DNA of 64,000 nucleotides, from positions 6,270 to 70,269 of the forward strand of contig JBBIQS010000041.1 of assembly GCA_037442205.1 (NCBI GenBank), in the 5' to 3' direction. Below, piece after piece: positions 28,599 to 36,484 of the stretch. The stretch comes from JBBIQS01 sp037442205 (lineage in GTDB: Bacteria > Myxococcota > Myxococcia > Myxococcales > UBA5297). The notes beneath the pieces are model-generated. The model was given only the letters and a program-made list of their open reading frames with translations. It was not told where the DNA came from and ran no database searches. Position 1 is the first letter of the stretch. Every line of letters begins with the position of its first letter. A program made the position numbers and the translations under genes.

Positions 28599-29912
28599 CT
28601 CGGCAGAGGGCCGGATTTCACTCGGGTTTTCCGATTGAGTCCGGCCCTCAGTCGTTGCGGGCCCCGACTCCACTGGCAGACTGCTGCCATTTGGCGCCGC
28701 TTTTTCCGCCCCGACGGCGAGCTGCTCCATCTGGGCAGGCAGCTCGGGCAGCGACTGCAAGGCCGGGCGCAGGTCCTCACAGACCAGGTGCCCGTAGGTC
28801 TTGGTGGTGGTAGTCAGGCTGGCGTGCCGCAGGATGCGCTGGACGTGCTGGGCCGGCTCGCCGGCGCGCAGCAGCAGGGTGGCGGTGGTGTGCCGCAGGT
28901 CGTGGAAGCGCACCGGCCTGGGAATCGCCTTGCACCAGAGAATCATGCCGCACCCCGGGCGCGGGCAGCGGCGGCGCTCCTTGTCCTGGTGGCTCTCGAC
29001 GTGCGGCGTCCCCTTGCGCTTGCACCGGCGGCAGGAATGGTCGTACCGCACCACGATTCCCGCCCGGCCAAGCGCCGTGCGCAGTGCCTTCTGCGGGTCC
29101 GCCTCCTCATCCCGCATTTTGCCCCCGGGCCCGGGGAAGACCAGGTTGCACGTCGAGGCCTTGAGGGCGTGCTCGAGGAAGGGGCGCAGCTGTTGGGCGA
29201 TCGGGATGACGTCGGCGTGGGAGCCCTTGGTGGTGTCGCGGTCGTAGGAGCGGCGCACAGTGATCGTGCGGTGGACCAGGTCGACGTCCCGCTTTTCAAG
29301 ACCGAACAGCTCGCCCTTGCGGAGCGCGGTGAAGATGGCCGCGGCGACGACGTCCCGCCACTCCTCGTCGACCCACGGCAGCAGCACCGGCACTTCCTCT
29401 GCCGACAGCGTTTCATAGACCCGCTTCGGCACGCGGTGGGTTTCAACCTCCGCGGCGGGGTTGGGGCCGATCCACAGCCCGGCGCGCGCGGAGCGGTGGA
29501 AGATGGTGCGCAGCACCGCCCGGAGCTTGTTGCAGCTCGCCGGCGCCGCGCCGGCCTCCAGCATTTCCCGGAGGTGCTCCTCGAGGCGGGCGGTGGTGAT
29601 CTGGTTGCCCCGGAGCTCGCCGATCCTGGCGTTGATGATGTGCTTTTTGAGGCGCGGCTCGTCGGCCCTCAGCGAGGCCTCCCGGCACCGCTTGTCGAGC
29701 CACCAGCGGGCCAGTTCGGCGAGGCTGGGCGAGGCGCTCGAGGGCAGGGGCTCAAGCCCGAGCTCCTGCCGTTCGGCCTGGCGCTCGAGCTCGGCGAGCA
29801 GTCGCCGGGCTTCGGTCTTGTTGACGGCCTGGGTCTTCCTGGCTTTCCGGCGGCCGAGGCCGTCCTTCCAGCGCACGTACCAGGCGCCGTTCTCCTCGTA
29901 GACCGACCCCAT
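28533..29912 (-). CDS. int: Tyrosine recombinase (integrase) with zinc-ribbon insert
   Basis: 459 aa. Arm-binding N-terminus, SAM-like core-binding domain (~60-165), catalytic domain with Arg198 (TALRKGE), HDLRH at 337-341, His363 (LRHASL) and nucleophile Tyr373 (TKTYGHL). Unusually, two Cys pairs (C294xxC297 and C316xxxxC321) lie between the Arg and HDLRH boxes, a predicted zinc ribbon. The last ~23 codons read through the att core into tRNA-Val, giving the tail NLRPLPCEGSALPLS. In the excised circle this tail would be replaced by another sequence. Closest gene to attL, as usual. Confidence 0.93.
   Translation of the reverse strand: MGSVYEENGAWYVRWKDGLGRRKARKTQAVNKTEARRLLAELERQAERQELGLEPLPSSASPSLAELARWWLDKRCREASLRADEPRLKKHIINARIGELRGNQITTARLEEHLREMLEAGAAPASCNKLRAVLRTIFHRSARAGLWIGPNPAAEVETHRVPKRVYETLSAEEVPVLLPWVDEEWRDVVAAAIFTALRKGELFGLEKRDVDLVHRTITVRRSYDRDTTKGSHADVIPIAQQLRPFLEHALKASTCNLVFPGPGGKMRDEEADPQKALRTALGRAGIVVRYDHSCRRCKRKGTPHVESHQDKERRRCPRPGCGMILWCKAIPRPVRFHDLRHTTATLLLRAGEPAQHVQRILRHASLTTTTKTYGHLVCEDLRPALQSLPELPAQMEQLAVGAEKAAPNGSSLPVESGPATTEGRTQSENPSEIRPSAEWALQVSNLRPLPCEGSALPLS
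28557..28602. other. attL core (46 bp)
   Basis: Identical over 46 bp to 54730-54775. It runs from the anticodon loop of tRNA-Val to four bases past its discriminator. The integrase stop codon lies beyond it, inside the tRNA body. Confidence 0.92.
28606..28649. terminator. Phage-borne hairpin behind the rebuilt tRNA
   Basis: GAGGGCCGGA (28606-28615) pairs with TCCGGCCCTC (28640-28649). The stem closely copies the hairpin that follows attR (54778-54811), so the phage seems to carry its own replacement 3' element for tRNA-Val. It lies inside the int coding frame on the other strand. No T-run. Confidence 0.55.
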
Positions 29913-29924
29913 GAGACCTCCGCG

Positions 29925-30182
29925 TCAGGGTTGCGGCTTGGAGCCTACCGCGCTCAGGGGCACGATTTGAGCCCCACCCGGCCGCTTGCCGATGGCCCAG
30001 TCCCGGATCTCCTCGGGAATGAAGCGCAGCCGGTTAGCGAAGCTCCTGGACGGCAGCTCGCCCCTGGCCGAGGCGTCGTACACCCAGGATTTGCTCATCT
30101 GCAGGTAGGCGGCGACGTCGTCGGCCGTCCAGAGGCGGCCCATGTCCTCGGGCTTGAGCGGGCTTTGCTTGGTCGCGATCAT
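29925..30182 (-). CDS. AlpA/excisionase-type helix-turn-helix protein
   Basis: 85 aa. The helix-turn-helix LWTADDVAAYLQMSKSWVYDASARG is a MerR-like/AlpA-type 'DNA-binding domain, excisionase family' motif. The ATG at 30182 has GGAG 6 bp upstream and overlaps the stop of the ASCH gene. Probably a directionality factor or regulator. A second protein of this type is encoded at the other end of the prophage. Confidence 0.8.
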   Translation of the reverse strand: MIATKQSPLKPEDMGRLWTADDVAAYLQMSKSWVYDASARGELPSRSFANRLRFIPEEIRDWAIGKRPGGAQIVPLSAVGSKPQP

Positions 30183-30616
30183 GCGCATCTCCTTCCTTCT
30201 CGAGCTCTTCGCCAGCCCTCTCGCACCTTGGCGAGCACCGCCGGCGGCACCGGCCACAACCCCTTGCCTCCCGGGCACTCCACCAGCTCGGGCAGCTTGG
30301 TGACCTGGTCGAAGCGCCAAGCGACCGGCCCGACGAACCAGGGATCCTGCGACTCTTCGACCGTCCCGACGTACCGCGCGACCGCGACAATGGAGCTCGG
30401 CGGGCAGCGCTCGGGAGTGAAGAGCTCGCCGAATTGGCGGCGAATCCAGCGCGCTCCATCCGAGTCCCAGACCTTGCCGGCGTGGAGGGCGACGTAGCTG
30501 CCCGCGTAGGACGCCGGCGGCGCCCAGGTGCGGTTTTCCAGGCGCTTCGGCGGGTCGCACTCGACGAATGCCGAGGGCCAGGGGCGCCAGAGGGTGAGGC
30601 CGCGGAGTTCAGGCAT
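30179..30616 (-). CDS. ASCH/PUA-like domain protein
   Basis: 145 aa. LTLWRPWPSAFVECDPPKR followed by LENRTWAPP and SYVALHAGKVWD is the ASCH pattern (RNA- or nucleoside-binding beta-barrel related to PUA), common in phage early operons. GC and codon use match the neighbours. The exact ligand is not known. Coupled by 4-bp overlap to the AlpA-like gene. Confidence 0.75.
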   Translation of the reverse strand: MPELRGLTLWRPWPSAFVECDPPKRLENRTWAPPASYAGSYVALHAGKVWDSDGARWIRRQFGELFTPERCPPSSIVAVARYVGTVEESQDPWFVGPVAWRFDQVTKLPELVECPGGKGLWPVPPAVLAKVREGWRRAREGRRCA

Positions 30617-31085
30617 GGCGCGCCTCCCCATCGTCAAACCACTCCGGGCACTCGTCCCGCATGATCCCATCGACCTGCTCCGGCGTGAGCGTGACCTCGC
30701 CGCACTGCTCGCAGCTCCACGGGGTCTGGGTGGCGAAGAGCTCGGTCAGGATGGCGCTGATCTGCTTCTCCGTCTCGGCGAGCGGCCCGGGCTCAAGGTC
30801 CACGTCGCCATCGGGGTCGCCGCACTTCTCCCGCCACTGGTCCCGCGCCCGCTCCACCAGCTGCAAGGCCAACGCGCCAATCGACTCCTCGGAGAGGACG
30901 ACAGGCTGGTAGGCCTTGACCGTGACCTCCCCGATCTCGCGGATGACGGCGGCCACGTCGCATTCCGGAGATAGGTAGCCGTCCAGAAACTGCTCCAGCG
31001 CCTCTTCTGGACACTGGCAAGTCAGGTGCTCTTCGTCGGTGCAGGAGTAGAACTCCCCCACGGGAAAGATCACTGGCTCAGCCAT
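30609..31085 (-). CDS. Phage early protein with CxxC pair, unknown
   Basis: 158 aa, acidic. N-terminal EFYSCTDEEHLTCQCPEEALEQFL-type segment (two parts, Cys-rich) and a C-terminal CEQCGEVTLTPEQVDG that could bind zinc. Proteins beginning in this way are common in phages but have no assigned function that I know. Overlaps both neighbours, so it belongs to the int operon. Confidence 0.7.
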   Translation of the reverse strand: MAEPVIFPVGEFYSCTDEEHLTCQCPEEALEQFLDGYLSPECDVAAVIREIGEVTVKAYQPVVLSEESIGALALQLVERARDQWREKCGDPDGDVDLEPGPLAETEKQISAILTELFATQTPWSCEQCGEVTLTPEQVDGIMRDECPEWFDDGEARHA

Positions 31086-31953
31086 GCCGCACCCCCGGGA
31101 ATTCCTGCACGCGCAGGTCCTCCGGCCATTCGGCGGGGTCGGCGCCGGCGCGGTCCTTGAGCTTGATCGGGCTCCCCGTTTTCTGGACGTACTCGATCGG
31201 CTCCGCGAACGCGAATAGCCGCGCCCCCATCTGCTTCATGAAGAACGGAACCCCGGCCGCCGCGCACTGGTCGCGGATGCTGCGCGCCCAGGCCAGGTCG
31301 AACGGCCTCGCCTTCGGCCCGCTCTCTCCGCCGACGATCACCCAGTCCAGGCCGCGCGTGCCGCCCACCGCAGGTAGCGCGAACGGCGTGCCGTCTGGAT
31401 TTGGCGCAATGCCAGAGCGAAATACCCAGCGCATCCAGGTCTTGAGGTCCACCGCATCCAGCAGCGGCTCCATCGAGACGAACCGCACCGCCGCTGGGGC
31501 CTGGAGCAGCAGCGGGATTCGCTCGTCGGCTGCGGCCTGGTTCTCGACGGTCACGCCGAGCCAGGCGCGCAGGGCGATGTCCTCGGGGATGAAGCGCAGC
31601 CGGTCCGCTCGCTTGGTGAGCAGCAGCCAGTCGAGGGCGTCGGCCGTCTCGTCGATGAGCTTCCAGAGGTCGGAGAGGTGGTAGCTGACGCCGGGGAAGT
31701 CCTCGAGCACGTCACACATCGAGGCGCAGAACACGCGCTGCCGGGCGCCGGCCTGGCGCGCTTCCTCGGCCCACCGCAGCGGACCCCGCCAGTAGGCCGC
31801 GCTGGTCCGGCGGCGGGTGCCTCGGAAGTCGCGGCCCCACCGGTGCTCCATCGCCTCGGCGTAGCAGTGCGCACAGCCGGCGGAGATCGGTCGGCAGCCG
31901 ATCCAGGGATTGAACGTGTGGTTGGTCCACGCAATGGCGCTGTTCTTACCCAA
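31078..31953 (-). CDS. Gp37/Gp68-type phage protein (DUF5131)
   Basis: 291 aa. SAIAWTNHTFNPWIGCRPIS and AGCAHCYAEAMEHRWG are the signature of DUF5131 (phage Gp37/Gp68), with Cys spacing CxxxxxxGCxxCY resembling a radical-SAM cluster site. VFCASMCDVLEDF and DWVIVGGESGPKARPF are also family blocks. Biochemical role is not settled. The start is TTG 31953, preceded by GAGG at 6 bp; no ATG or GTG fits the N-terminus. Confidence 0.88.
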   Translation of the reverse strand: MGKNSAIAWTNHTFNPWIGCRPISAGCAHCYAEAMEHRWGRDFRGTRRRTSAAYWRGPLRWAEEARQAGARQRVFCASMCDVLEDFPGVSYHLSDLWKLIDETADALDWLLLTKRADRLRFIPEDIALRAWLGVTVENQAAADERIPLLLQAPAAVRFVSMEPLLDAVDLKTWMRWVFRSGIAPNPDGTPFALPAVGGTRGLDWVIVGGESGPKARPFDLAWARSIRDQCAAAGVPFFMKQMGARLFAFAEPIEYVQKTGSPIKLKDRAGADPAEWPEDLRVQEFPGVRHG

Positions 31954-32311
31954 GCGCCACCTCGCCGCGCTGGATGCGCTCGCGCTTTTTCCGGTCGAGC
32001 GCCTCGATCCACTCCACCACCACAGCCCCGATCTGGACGAGTTCGCCGCGGAGCCGGGAGGGTTCAGCCTCCTCGAAGGCCTCCCAGATGTCGTCGTCGA
32101 GGAGCATCCGATAGGTGGGCTGCCCCGCGGTGCTCTCCTCACTGCACGACGCCAGCAAGTCATAGGCAAAGCAGGAGGCGTTCACGTCGTCCGATAGCTC
32201 GATACCGGTTTCGGGAAGGTTCCGCTTACCGAACTTCTCGTGCTGCCGCTCCCGCTCCACCAGCAGCTCGGTGAGGATCTCGATCGTCTTGTTGGTATCG
32301 AGCTCAGGCAT
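31946..32311 (-). CDS. MazG-like nucleotide pyrophosphohydrolase-type protein
   Basis: 121 aa. An N-terminal ERERQHEKFGKRNLPE block and a C-terminal RGELVQIGAVVVEWIEALDRK helix fit the MazG-like helical family widespread in phages, which may hydrolyse NTPs. The usual ExxE metal motif is not clear, so activity is uncertain. Overlaps neighbours on both sides. Confidence 0.55.
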   Translation of the reverse strand: MPELDTNKTIEILTELLVERERQHEKFGKRNLPETGIELSDDVNASCFAYDLLASCSEESTAGQPTYRMLLDDDIWEAFEEAEPSRLRGELVQIGAVVVEWIEALDRKKRERIQRGEVALG

Positions 32312-32624
32312 GGCGCCCTCCCTTCCCCTTGCACCGGCTGCACAGCGTCAGCTTCTTGTTCGCCCAGCTGCACCCGCCCTCGCAGGCCGCCAGCCAGGTG
32401 CAGCCGCACCCGCTGCAGATCCCCCAGGTCGGCTTCCCGCGCTTGCCGGTCATCGCCTGGCGAGCGAGCGCCACCATGAGCTGCCAGACCTCGGGCGCGA
32501 CAACCATCTCGTGGTCGCCCTTGGGATCCGCCGGCTCGGAGTCCTGCTCGGTCTGCAGGACCTCGAGCGCCAGCCGGAATGCCTGGTCGTAGCGCTGCTG
32601 TCGGCTGAGGGCGCGCGGGGCCAT
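32304..32624 (-). CDS. Small protein with Cys-rich C-terminus
   Basis: 106 aa. A helical N-terminus (RALSRQQRYDQAFRLALEVL) precedes a cluster of seven Cys (ICSGCGCTW, ACEGGC, LCSRCKG) likely to coordinate zinc. Unrecognised; nucleic-acid or protein binding is a guess from the zinc-ribbon-like end. It overlaps its neighbours by a few bases. Confidence 0.6.
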   Translation of the reverse strand: MAPRALSRQQRYDQAFRLALEVLQTEQDSEPADPKGDHEMVVAPEVWQLMVALARQAMTGKRGKPTWGICSGCGCTWLAACEGGCSWANKKLTLCSRCKGKGGRHA

Positions 32625-33229
32625 CAGGTCAGGACCTCGCGCAGCAGCACGGCGTGGCCGGGCGGCAGCTGCTCCTTGAGCGCCTTCTCCAGCTCGGCGC
32701 AGCTCCGCTCGTCGCCCTCGGGCGCCGCGACACGGAGGACGAACACCTTGACCCGGCCGCCACTGGGCAGCGTGCCTTCCCACAGGCGGCACATCGTGCC
32801 CTCGAGGTTCACCAGCGCCTCGGTCGCCTCGATGGTAATCCGCAGCCGCGGCGGCGCCGCCGGCGGGGCGGCCGCGGTTTCCTGGCTCGCCGCCGCCTCG
32901 GCCAACTTCTTCCACTCCACCTGCGGGCTCTTCGGCTTCTCGTGGAGCTGCTTCACGACCTGCATCAGCGGCACGAGCTCGAGGACCATGTCGCGTGGTT
33001 TCAGCCCCTGGCCGAAGGACTGGCGGAAGCCAGCCTCCAGCATGAAGGCGATCTCGGCGGTCCCGGCCTTCCACCCCAGCTGGAAGGAATCGCTGGCCAG
33101 CTTTTGCAGCTGCTCCTTGGTAAACGGCCGTACCTCGGTGGGCTCCTCGCGCGGCCCGGCCGCGGCGCCGGCGTCGGCCTGGTCGACAGGGAAGGGGACG
33201 ACGGCGGCCGGCTTGGTGGGCTCGCTCAT
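32624..33229 (-). CDS. Unknown phage early protein
   Basis: 201 aa. An acidic N-terminus, a helical middle (FTKEQLQKLASDSFQLGWKA) and a C-terminal beta-rich segment with CRLWEGTLPSGGRVKVFVLRV. The latter resembles small phage-encoded domains of unknown role. Coupled to the ParB-like gene, whose stop overlaps its start by 4 bp. Confidence 0.6.
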   Translation of the reverse strand: MSEPTKPAAVVPFPVDQADAGAAAGPREEPTEVRPFTKEQLQKLASDSFQLGWKAGTAEIAFMLEAGFRQSFGQGLKPRDMVLELVPLMQVVKQLHEKPKSPQVEWKKLAEAAASQETAAAPPAAPPRLRITIEATEALVNLEGTMCRLWEGTLPSGGRVKVFVLRVAAPEGDERSCAELEKALKEQLPPGHAVLLREVLT

Positions 33230-34845
33230 CGCTTGCCGCCTCCCTTCTTGGCCGCCTTCTTCTTGTCGGGCTTGGGGTCGGGCGCCTTCTCCGGCTCGGG
33301 CTCCTTGGCCTTCTTCTCCTGGACCTCGAGCTGGGCCTCGGCCGCCTTGAGGATCTTCTTGAGGTCGACCTTGAGCAGCTTCGCGGCCGCCTCGACGTTC
33401 GGGGTGAAGCCGGTGACCCACTCGTCGAAGTCCTCGCCGAGCACTAGCTCGAGCACGAGGCCCCGGAGCTCGGCCTCGCCCATGGCTTCGATGGCCTGTC
33501 CCTTGGCCCGGTCGTTCTTGTAGTCGACGGCCCGACGCTTCCAGACGTCGTTGACCATGTAGCTCTCGCCCAGGGCGGTGGCGAGGAAGGCCCAGAAGTC
33601 GCGGTCCGGCTTCTTCTTCTCGGCCGCGGCCACCAGCTCCGCCGCGGTGAGCTGCAGGGCGATGCCGAAGGCCTTCGCCTTGCGGTCGCTCTTGGCGTTC
33701 GCTCCCGAGCCGCCGGCATCGGCGTGCGAGGTCTCCTTGACCAGCTTCCCGGCCTTCTTGAGGGCGGCGAGCGCGTCCTTGCGCCGAACCAGCTCGTGGA
33801 GAATGCCGGCCTGGTCGGCAGCGACGTGGACCTCGAGGGCGCCGAGGTCCTTGCCCAGGAACTGCCGCCAGTTCCTGTTCTTGGGGTCGCGGTCGTAGCC
33901 GACGCAGTCGGCCAGGTCGAAGTACTCCTTGCCCAGGACACACCCGCCGGCCGAGAAGAGCTTCTTGGCCTCCTCGGCCGGGATGACCGTCTTGCCCTTC
34001 GCCGCGGCCTCCTCGAGCTGCCGGGCCCGGCCCGCCTGCCGCTTCTGCTCCCAGCAGTCGGGATCGGTGCAGAGGTCCTCCTGCGCCATGTCGCTGAAAA
34101 GCAGGGGCTGATTGACCGTGCGCTTCGGGCAGGTGGGGCAGGCACCGGCCTTGGGGCAGAGCGTGGCGTCGGAGATGTCGAAGTCGGCGCCGGCGAACTT
34201 GAGGGTGAACCGGTTGCGGATGAAAGCCAGGGCCTGCGTCGCCCCCATCGGCTCCTCGACGAACATGCCAGCCTTCCAGACTCTCTCGGGCTTGAGCACC
34301 TCCTCGGCCGCCCGCTCCTGCAGCTTGCCGTCGGGGATCCGGGCGATGGCCAGCGCCACCGACGTCGCCAGCTCGCCGCGCTCGAGCGCGTCCTGGATGC
34401 CCTTCGGCAGCTCGGTGAGCTTCATCCGCTGGTAGACGTGCGCCTCGGTCCGGCCGATGCGCACCGCGATTTCCCGCACCGGGACCTGGTGTTCCTTGAC
34501 CAGCGCCACGTAGCCGCGGGCCTCCTCGATCGGCGTGACGTCGGCCCGCTGCAGGTTCTCGACGACCTGGATCTCCAGCACCTGGCGGTCATCGAGCTCG
34601 CGGATCGTGGCCGGTATGGCGTCGAGCCCCGCCTTCTTCGCCGCCCGGAAGCGCCGGTGGCCGTAGACCAGCTCATGGCCGCCCTTCACCGGCCGCACCA
34701 GCACCGGCTCGAGCACGCCCAGTTCCTTGATGCTCTTCGCCAGGTCCTCGAGCTGGGCCTTGTCGTAGATCTTCCGCGGGTTCAGCGGCGACTCGCTGAT
34801 CTTGGCGAGGGGGATGGACTGCGCGGCGAGGGCAGGCTGGGCCAT
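33226..34845 (-). CDS. ParB-like partition/regulatory protein
   Basis: 539 aa. ParB/Srx nuclease-like domain in the first ~100 residues (SPLNPRKIYDKAQLEDLAKS, LVYGHRRFRAAKKAG, the CTP-binding GHRR box), then a KorB-type helix-turn-helix (VREIAVRIGRTEAHVYQRM). A Cys cluster follows (CPKAGACPTCPKR, LCTDPDCW), then a Lys/Pro-rich C-terminus. Size and zinc motif set it apart from chromosomal ParB (~290 aa). No ParA gene is in the prophage, so it may regulate or protect phage DNA rather than partition it. Confidence 0.85.
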   Translation of the reverse strand: MAQPALAAQSIPLAKISESPLNPRKIYDKAQLEDLAKSIKELGVLEPVLVRPVKGGHELVYGHRRFRAAKKAGLDAIPATIRELDDRQVLEIQVVENLQRADVTPIEEARGYVALVKEHQVPVREIAVRIGRTEAHVYQRMKLTELPKGIQDALERGELATSVALAIARIPDGKLQERAAEEVLKPERVWKAGMFVEEPMGATQALAFIRNRFTLKFAGADFDISDATLCPKAGACPTCPKRTVNQPLLFSDMAQEDLCTDPDCWEQKRQAGRARQLEEAAAKGKTVIPAEEAKKLFSAGGCVLGKEYFDLADCVGYDRDPKNRNWRQFLGKDLGALEVHVAADQAGILHELVRRKDALAALKKAGKLVKETSHADAGGSGANAKSDRKAKAFGIALQLTAAELVAAAEKKKPDRDFWAFLATALGESYMVNDVWKRRAVDYKNDRAKGQAIEAMGEAELRGLVLELVLGEDFDEWVTGFTPNVEAAAKLLKVDLKKILKAAEAQLEVQEKKAKEPEPEKAPDPKPDKKKAAKKGGGKR

Positions 34846-34858
34846 GGTTTGCTCCGGG

Positions 34859-35077
34859 CTAGACGAGGGTTCGAACGTCGCCGGCGTCGACCGCCGGGAG
34901 GGGTTGGTTGGGAAGGACTCGGGACTCGAGGCGCTCCGCCTCGAGGTGCAGCACCCGCCGGAGCCTGGCCTCGAGCCGCGAGCGGCAGACCTCGGCGGTC
35001 AGCTGGTGCCGGTGCGAGTGGCCGCAGAAGTACTCGACGCCTCGAGCTGTCGCGGCCGCGCAGAACCGGCCGGCCAT
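34859..35077 (-). CDS. Small unknown protein
   Basis: 72 aa. Begins MAGRFCAAATARGVEYFCGHS, has three His (HSHRHQL) and a helical Arg-rich middle (CRSRLEARLRRVLHLEAERL). No family recognised. Its start overlaps the previous gene's stop, supporting it as a member of the operon. Confidence 0.5.
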   Translation of the reverse strand: MAGRFCAAATARGVEYFCGHSHRHQLTAEVCRSRLEARLRRVLHLEAERLESRVLPNQPLPAVDAGDVRTLV

Positions 35078-35430
35078 CAGGCCGGGACCTCGGCGCCGGG
35101 CTCGGGCACCGCCACCATCGGCCCGCGCAGCGCGTCCTCGAGGGCGAGCTTCGCCTCGAGCCGCCGGCGGATTTCGTCGCGGACGTGGTGGAACTCCTGC
35201 AGCAGCTCGCCATCGGTGAGGCGGTCGAGCGTGCGGTCCTTCATGCCCAGGGGCTGGCGCCGGGTGCGCGGCTTCTCCTCCTCGACCCCCTCGATTTCCG
35301 GCGCGGACGCCGGCGCCGCCGTTCCCGCCGCCTCCCGCCGCTTCTGCCGCTGGTAGCAGGCCTTGCAGCCCCGCGTCGCCTGATCCGCTGGACCACCGCA
35401 ACCACCGCACGTCTCGACGAACTTGCCCAT
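35077..35430 (-). CDS. Zinc-finger-like small protein
   Basis: 117 aa. MGKFVETCGGCGGPADQATR with CKACYQRQ gives a C4-type zinc knuckle, then a linker and a helical C-terminus (LTDGELLQEFHHVRDEIRRR). GGAGG lies 5 bp before ATG 35430, which favours this start over the ATG at 35442. Probably DNA- or protein-binding; role unknown. Confidence 0.6.
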   Translation of the reverse strand: MGKFVETCGGCGGPADQATRGCKACYQRQKRREAAGTAAPASAPEIEGVEEEKPRTRRQPLGMKDRTLDRLTDGELLQEFHHVRDEIRRRLEAKLALEDALRGPMVAVPEPGAEVPA

Positions 35431-35711
35431 TGTGTCCTCCATCGTGGAAACGACAGCCGCCGGAGGCCGGGCGGGCGGGAGGGGGGGACCCGCCCAACCT
35501 CCGGAGCTGTCACCTGCTGGCCGCACCGCGCGGCCTTCTCCTGCTCGAGCGCCGCCTGGAACAGCGGGCAGCGCGCGCACGAAAAACTGGCCCATCGCTT
35601 CGCGACGGCGCCGTCGAGGCAGCGGTCGTACTGCGGACAGTCGAGGTGCCGATGCTGATCGACCTCCTCGAACAGCAGCGGGGCCTTGAGTTCGGCGGGC
35701 GCGGGCGTCAC
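35241..35711 (-). CDS. Small phage protein with paired Cys motifs, 3' half overlapping
   Basis: 157 aa from GTG 35711. The N-terminal ~60 residues look genuine: HRHLDCPQYDRCLDGAVAKR and FSCARCPLFQAALEQEKAAR form a CxxxxxC/CxxC zinc-like module that I associate with deltaproteobacterial phages. The C-terminal ~65 residues are Arg-rich and overlap the neighbouring gene in another frame by 190 bp, so the true end may be earlier or a frameshift may exist. Confidence 0.45.
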   Translation of the reverse strand: MTPAPAELKAPLLFEEVDQHRHLDCPQYDRCLDGAVAKRWASFSCARCPLFQAALEQEKAARCGQQVTAPEVGRVPPSRPPGLRRLSFPRWRTQWASSSRRAVVAVVQRIRRRGAARPATSGRSGGRRRERRRRRPRRKSRGSRRRSRAPGASPWA

Positions 35712-35953
35712 CTGGTGGCCTTCCGCAGCTCGGCCGAGCAGAACGAGCACAAGCCGTTGAGCTCGTCGCAGATGCACTTGACACCGCCCTCCAGCGCCCC
35801 GAGCGCGGCGGCGTATGGATATCGGTCGTTGACGTCGGGAACCGCCTTGAGCCCCTCGAGCATCAACTGCAGATCGGCCGCGATCTCCTGCCGCGTCCGT
35901 CGCTTCGCCCTGGGTTGCTGGCACTTCTGGCAGGTGACGAGGCACACGCTCAT
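35708..35953 (-). CDS. Small Cys-rich protein
   Basis: 81 aa. MSVCLVTCQKCQQPRAKRR at the start and CICDELNGLCSFCSAEL at the end supply six Cys, likely one zinc site formed by both ends around a helix (RQEIAADLQLMLEGLK). Unrecognised. Overlaps neighbours by 4 bp on each side. Confidence 0.55.
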   Translation of the reverse strand: MSVCLVTCQKCQQPRAKRRTRQEIAADLQLMLEGLKAVPDVNDRYPYAAALGALEGGVKCICDELNGLCSFCSAELRKATR

Positions 35954-36198
35954 GCCGCCACTCCGCTGCCCGCGCCGTCGCGCTCGAGCTCGAATGCCTT
36001 GGTTCTCAGGGCCATGACCGCGTCGATGCGCTCGAGCTCGTCGAGCTCGATCTCGGCCGTGCCGAACCGAGCCGATCGGATGAAGACGTCGGCCATGACG
36101 TGCCCGGGGACGTCGCCCTCGATGACCACCGGCACCTGGCGGCCGCACCGCAGGACCGTGATTGTCGCCGCGCACCTGGTTTCGCTCCCCTTGGGCAT
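35950..36198 (-). CDS. First gene of the leftward early operon, unknown
   Basis: 82 aa. A beta-rich protein (ATITVLRCGRQVPVVIEGDV, FGTAEIELDELERIDAV) of the kind found in phage early regions with no known function. The ATG at 36198 follows GAGGG. It lies ~200 bp downstream of the left early promoter and is followed by at least twelve overlapping genes ending with int. Confidence 0.6.
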   Translation of the reverse strand: MPKGSETRCAATITVLRCGRQVPVVIEGDVPGHVMADVFIRSARFGTAEIELDELERIDAVMALRTKAFELERDGAGSGVAA

Positions 36199-36402
36199 GC
36201 AGCCCTCCCGTGCGGGCAAACGCCCGCCATGGTTTCCGGCCTGTCGGTGAACCCGTCCCGCTACCTGTCGCCGCTGCTACCGCTGCGCTGGCTCTCGGCC
36301 CCTCAGCTCCTCCCGCTCAGCAGCCGCAGCCGCTCGAGGGGTCTCGCTTGGTGCCGCTCCCCGACGCCCGCCGAACACGCCCGAACCAGCCTTGCGAGGC
36401 TA

Positions 36403-36432
36403 TTGGTAGCAAACTGAAACCAAGAAAGTCAA
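36403..36432 (-). promoter_or_regulatory. Left early promoter with operator
   Basis: On the minus strand TTGACT (36432-36427), 18-bp spacer, TACCAA (36408-36403). The -10 is inside an 11-bp site TTTGCTACCAA which recurs identically at the right promoter. The region 36199-36484 is otherwise an untranslated leader on this side in which I see no other element. Confidence 0.6.
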
Positions 36433-36484
36433 GAGAGGGGCGAGAAAGTGCATCCTTGCCGCACTTTTCGGCTGGGATTGACTT

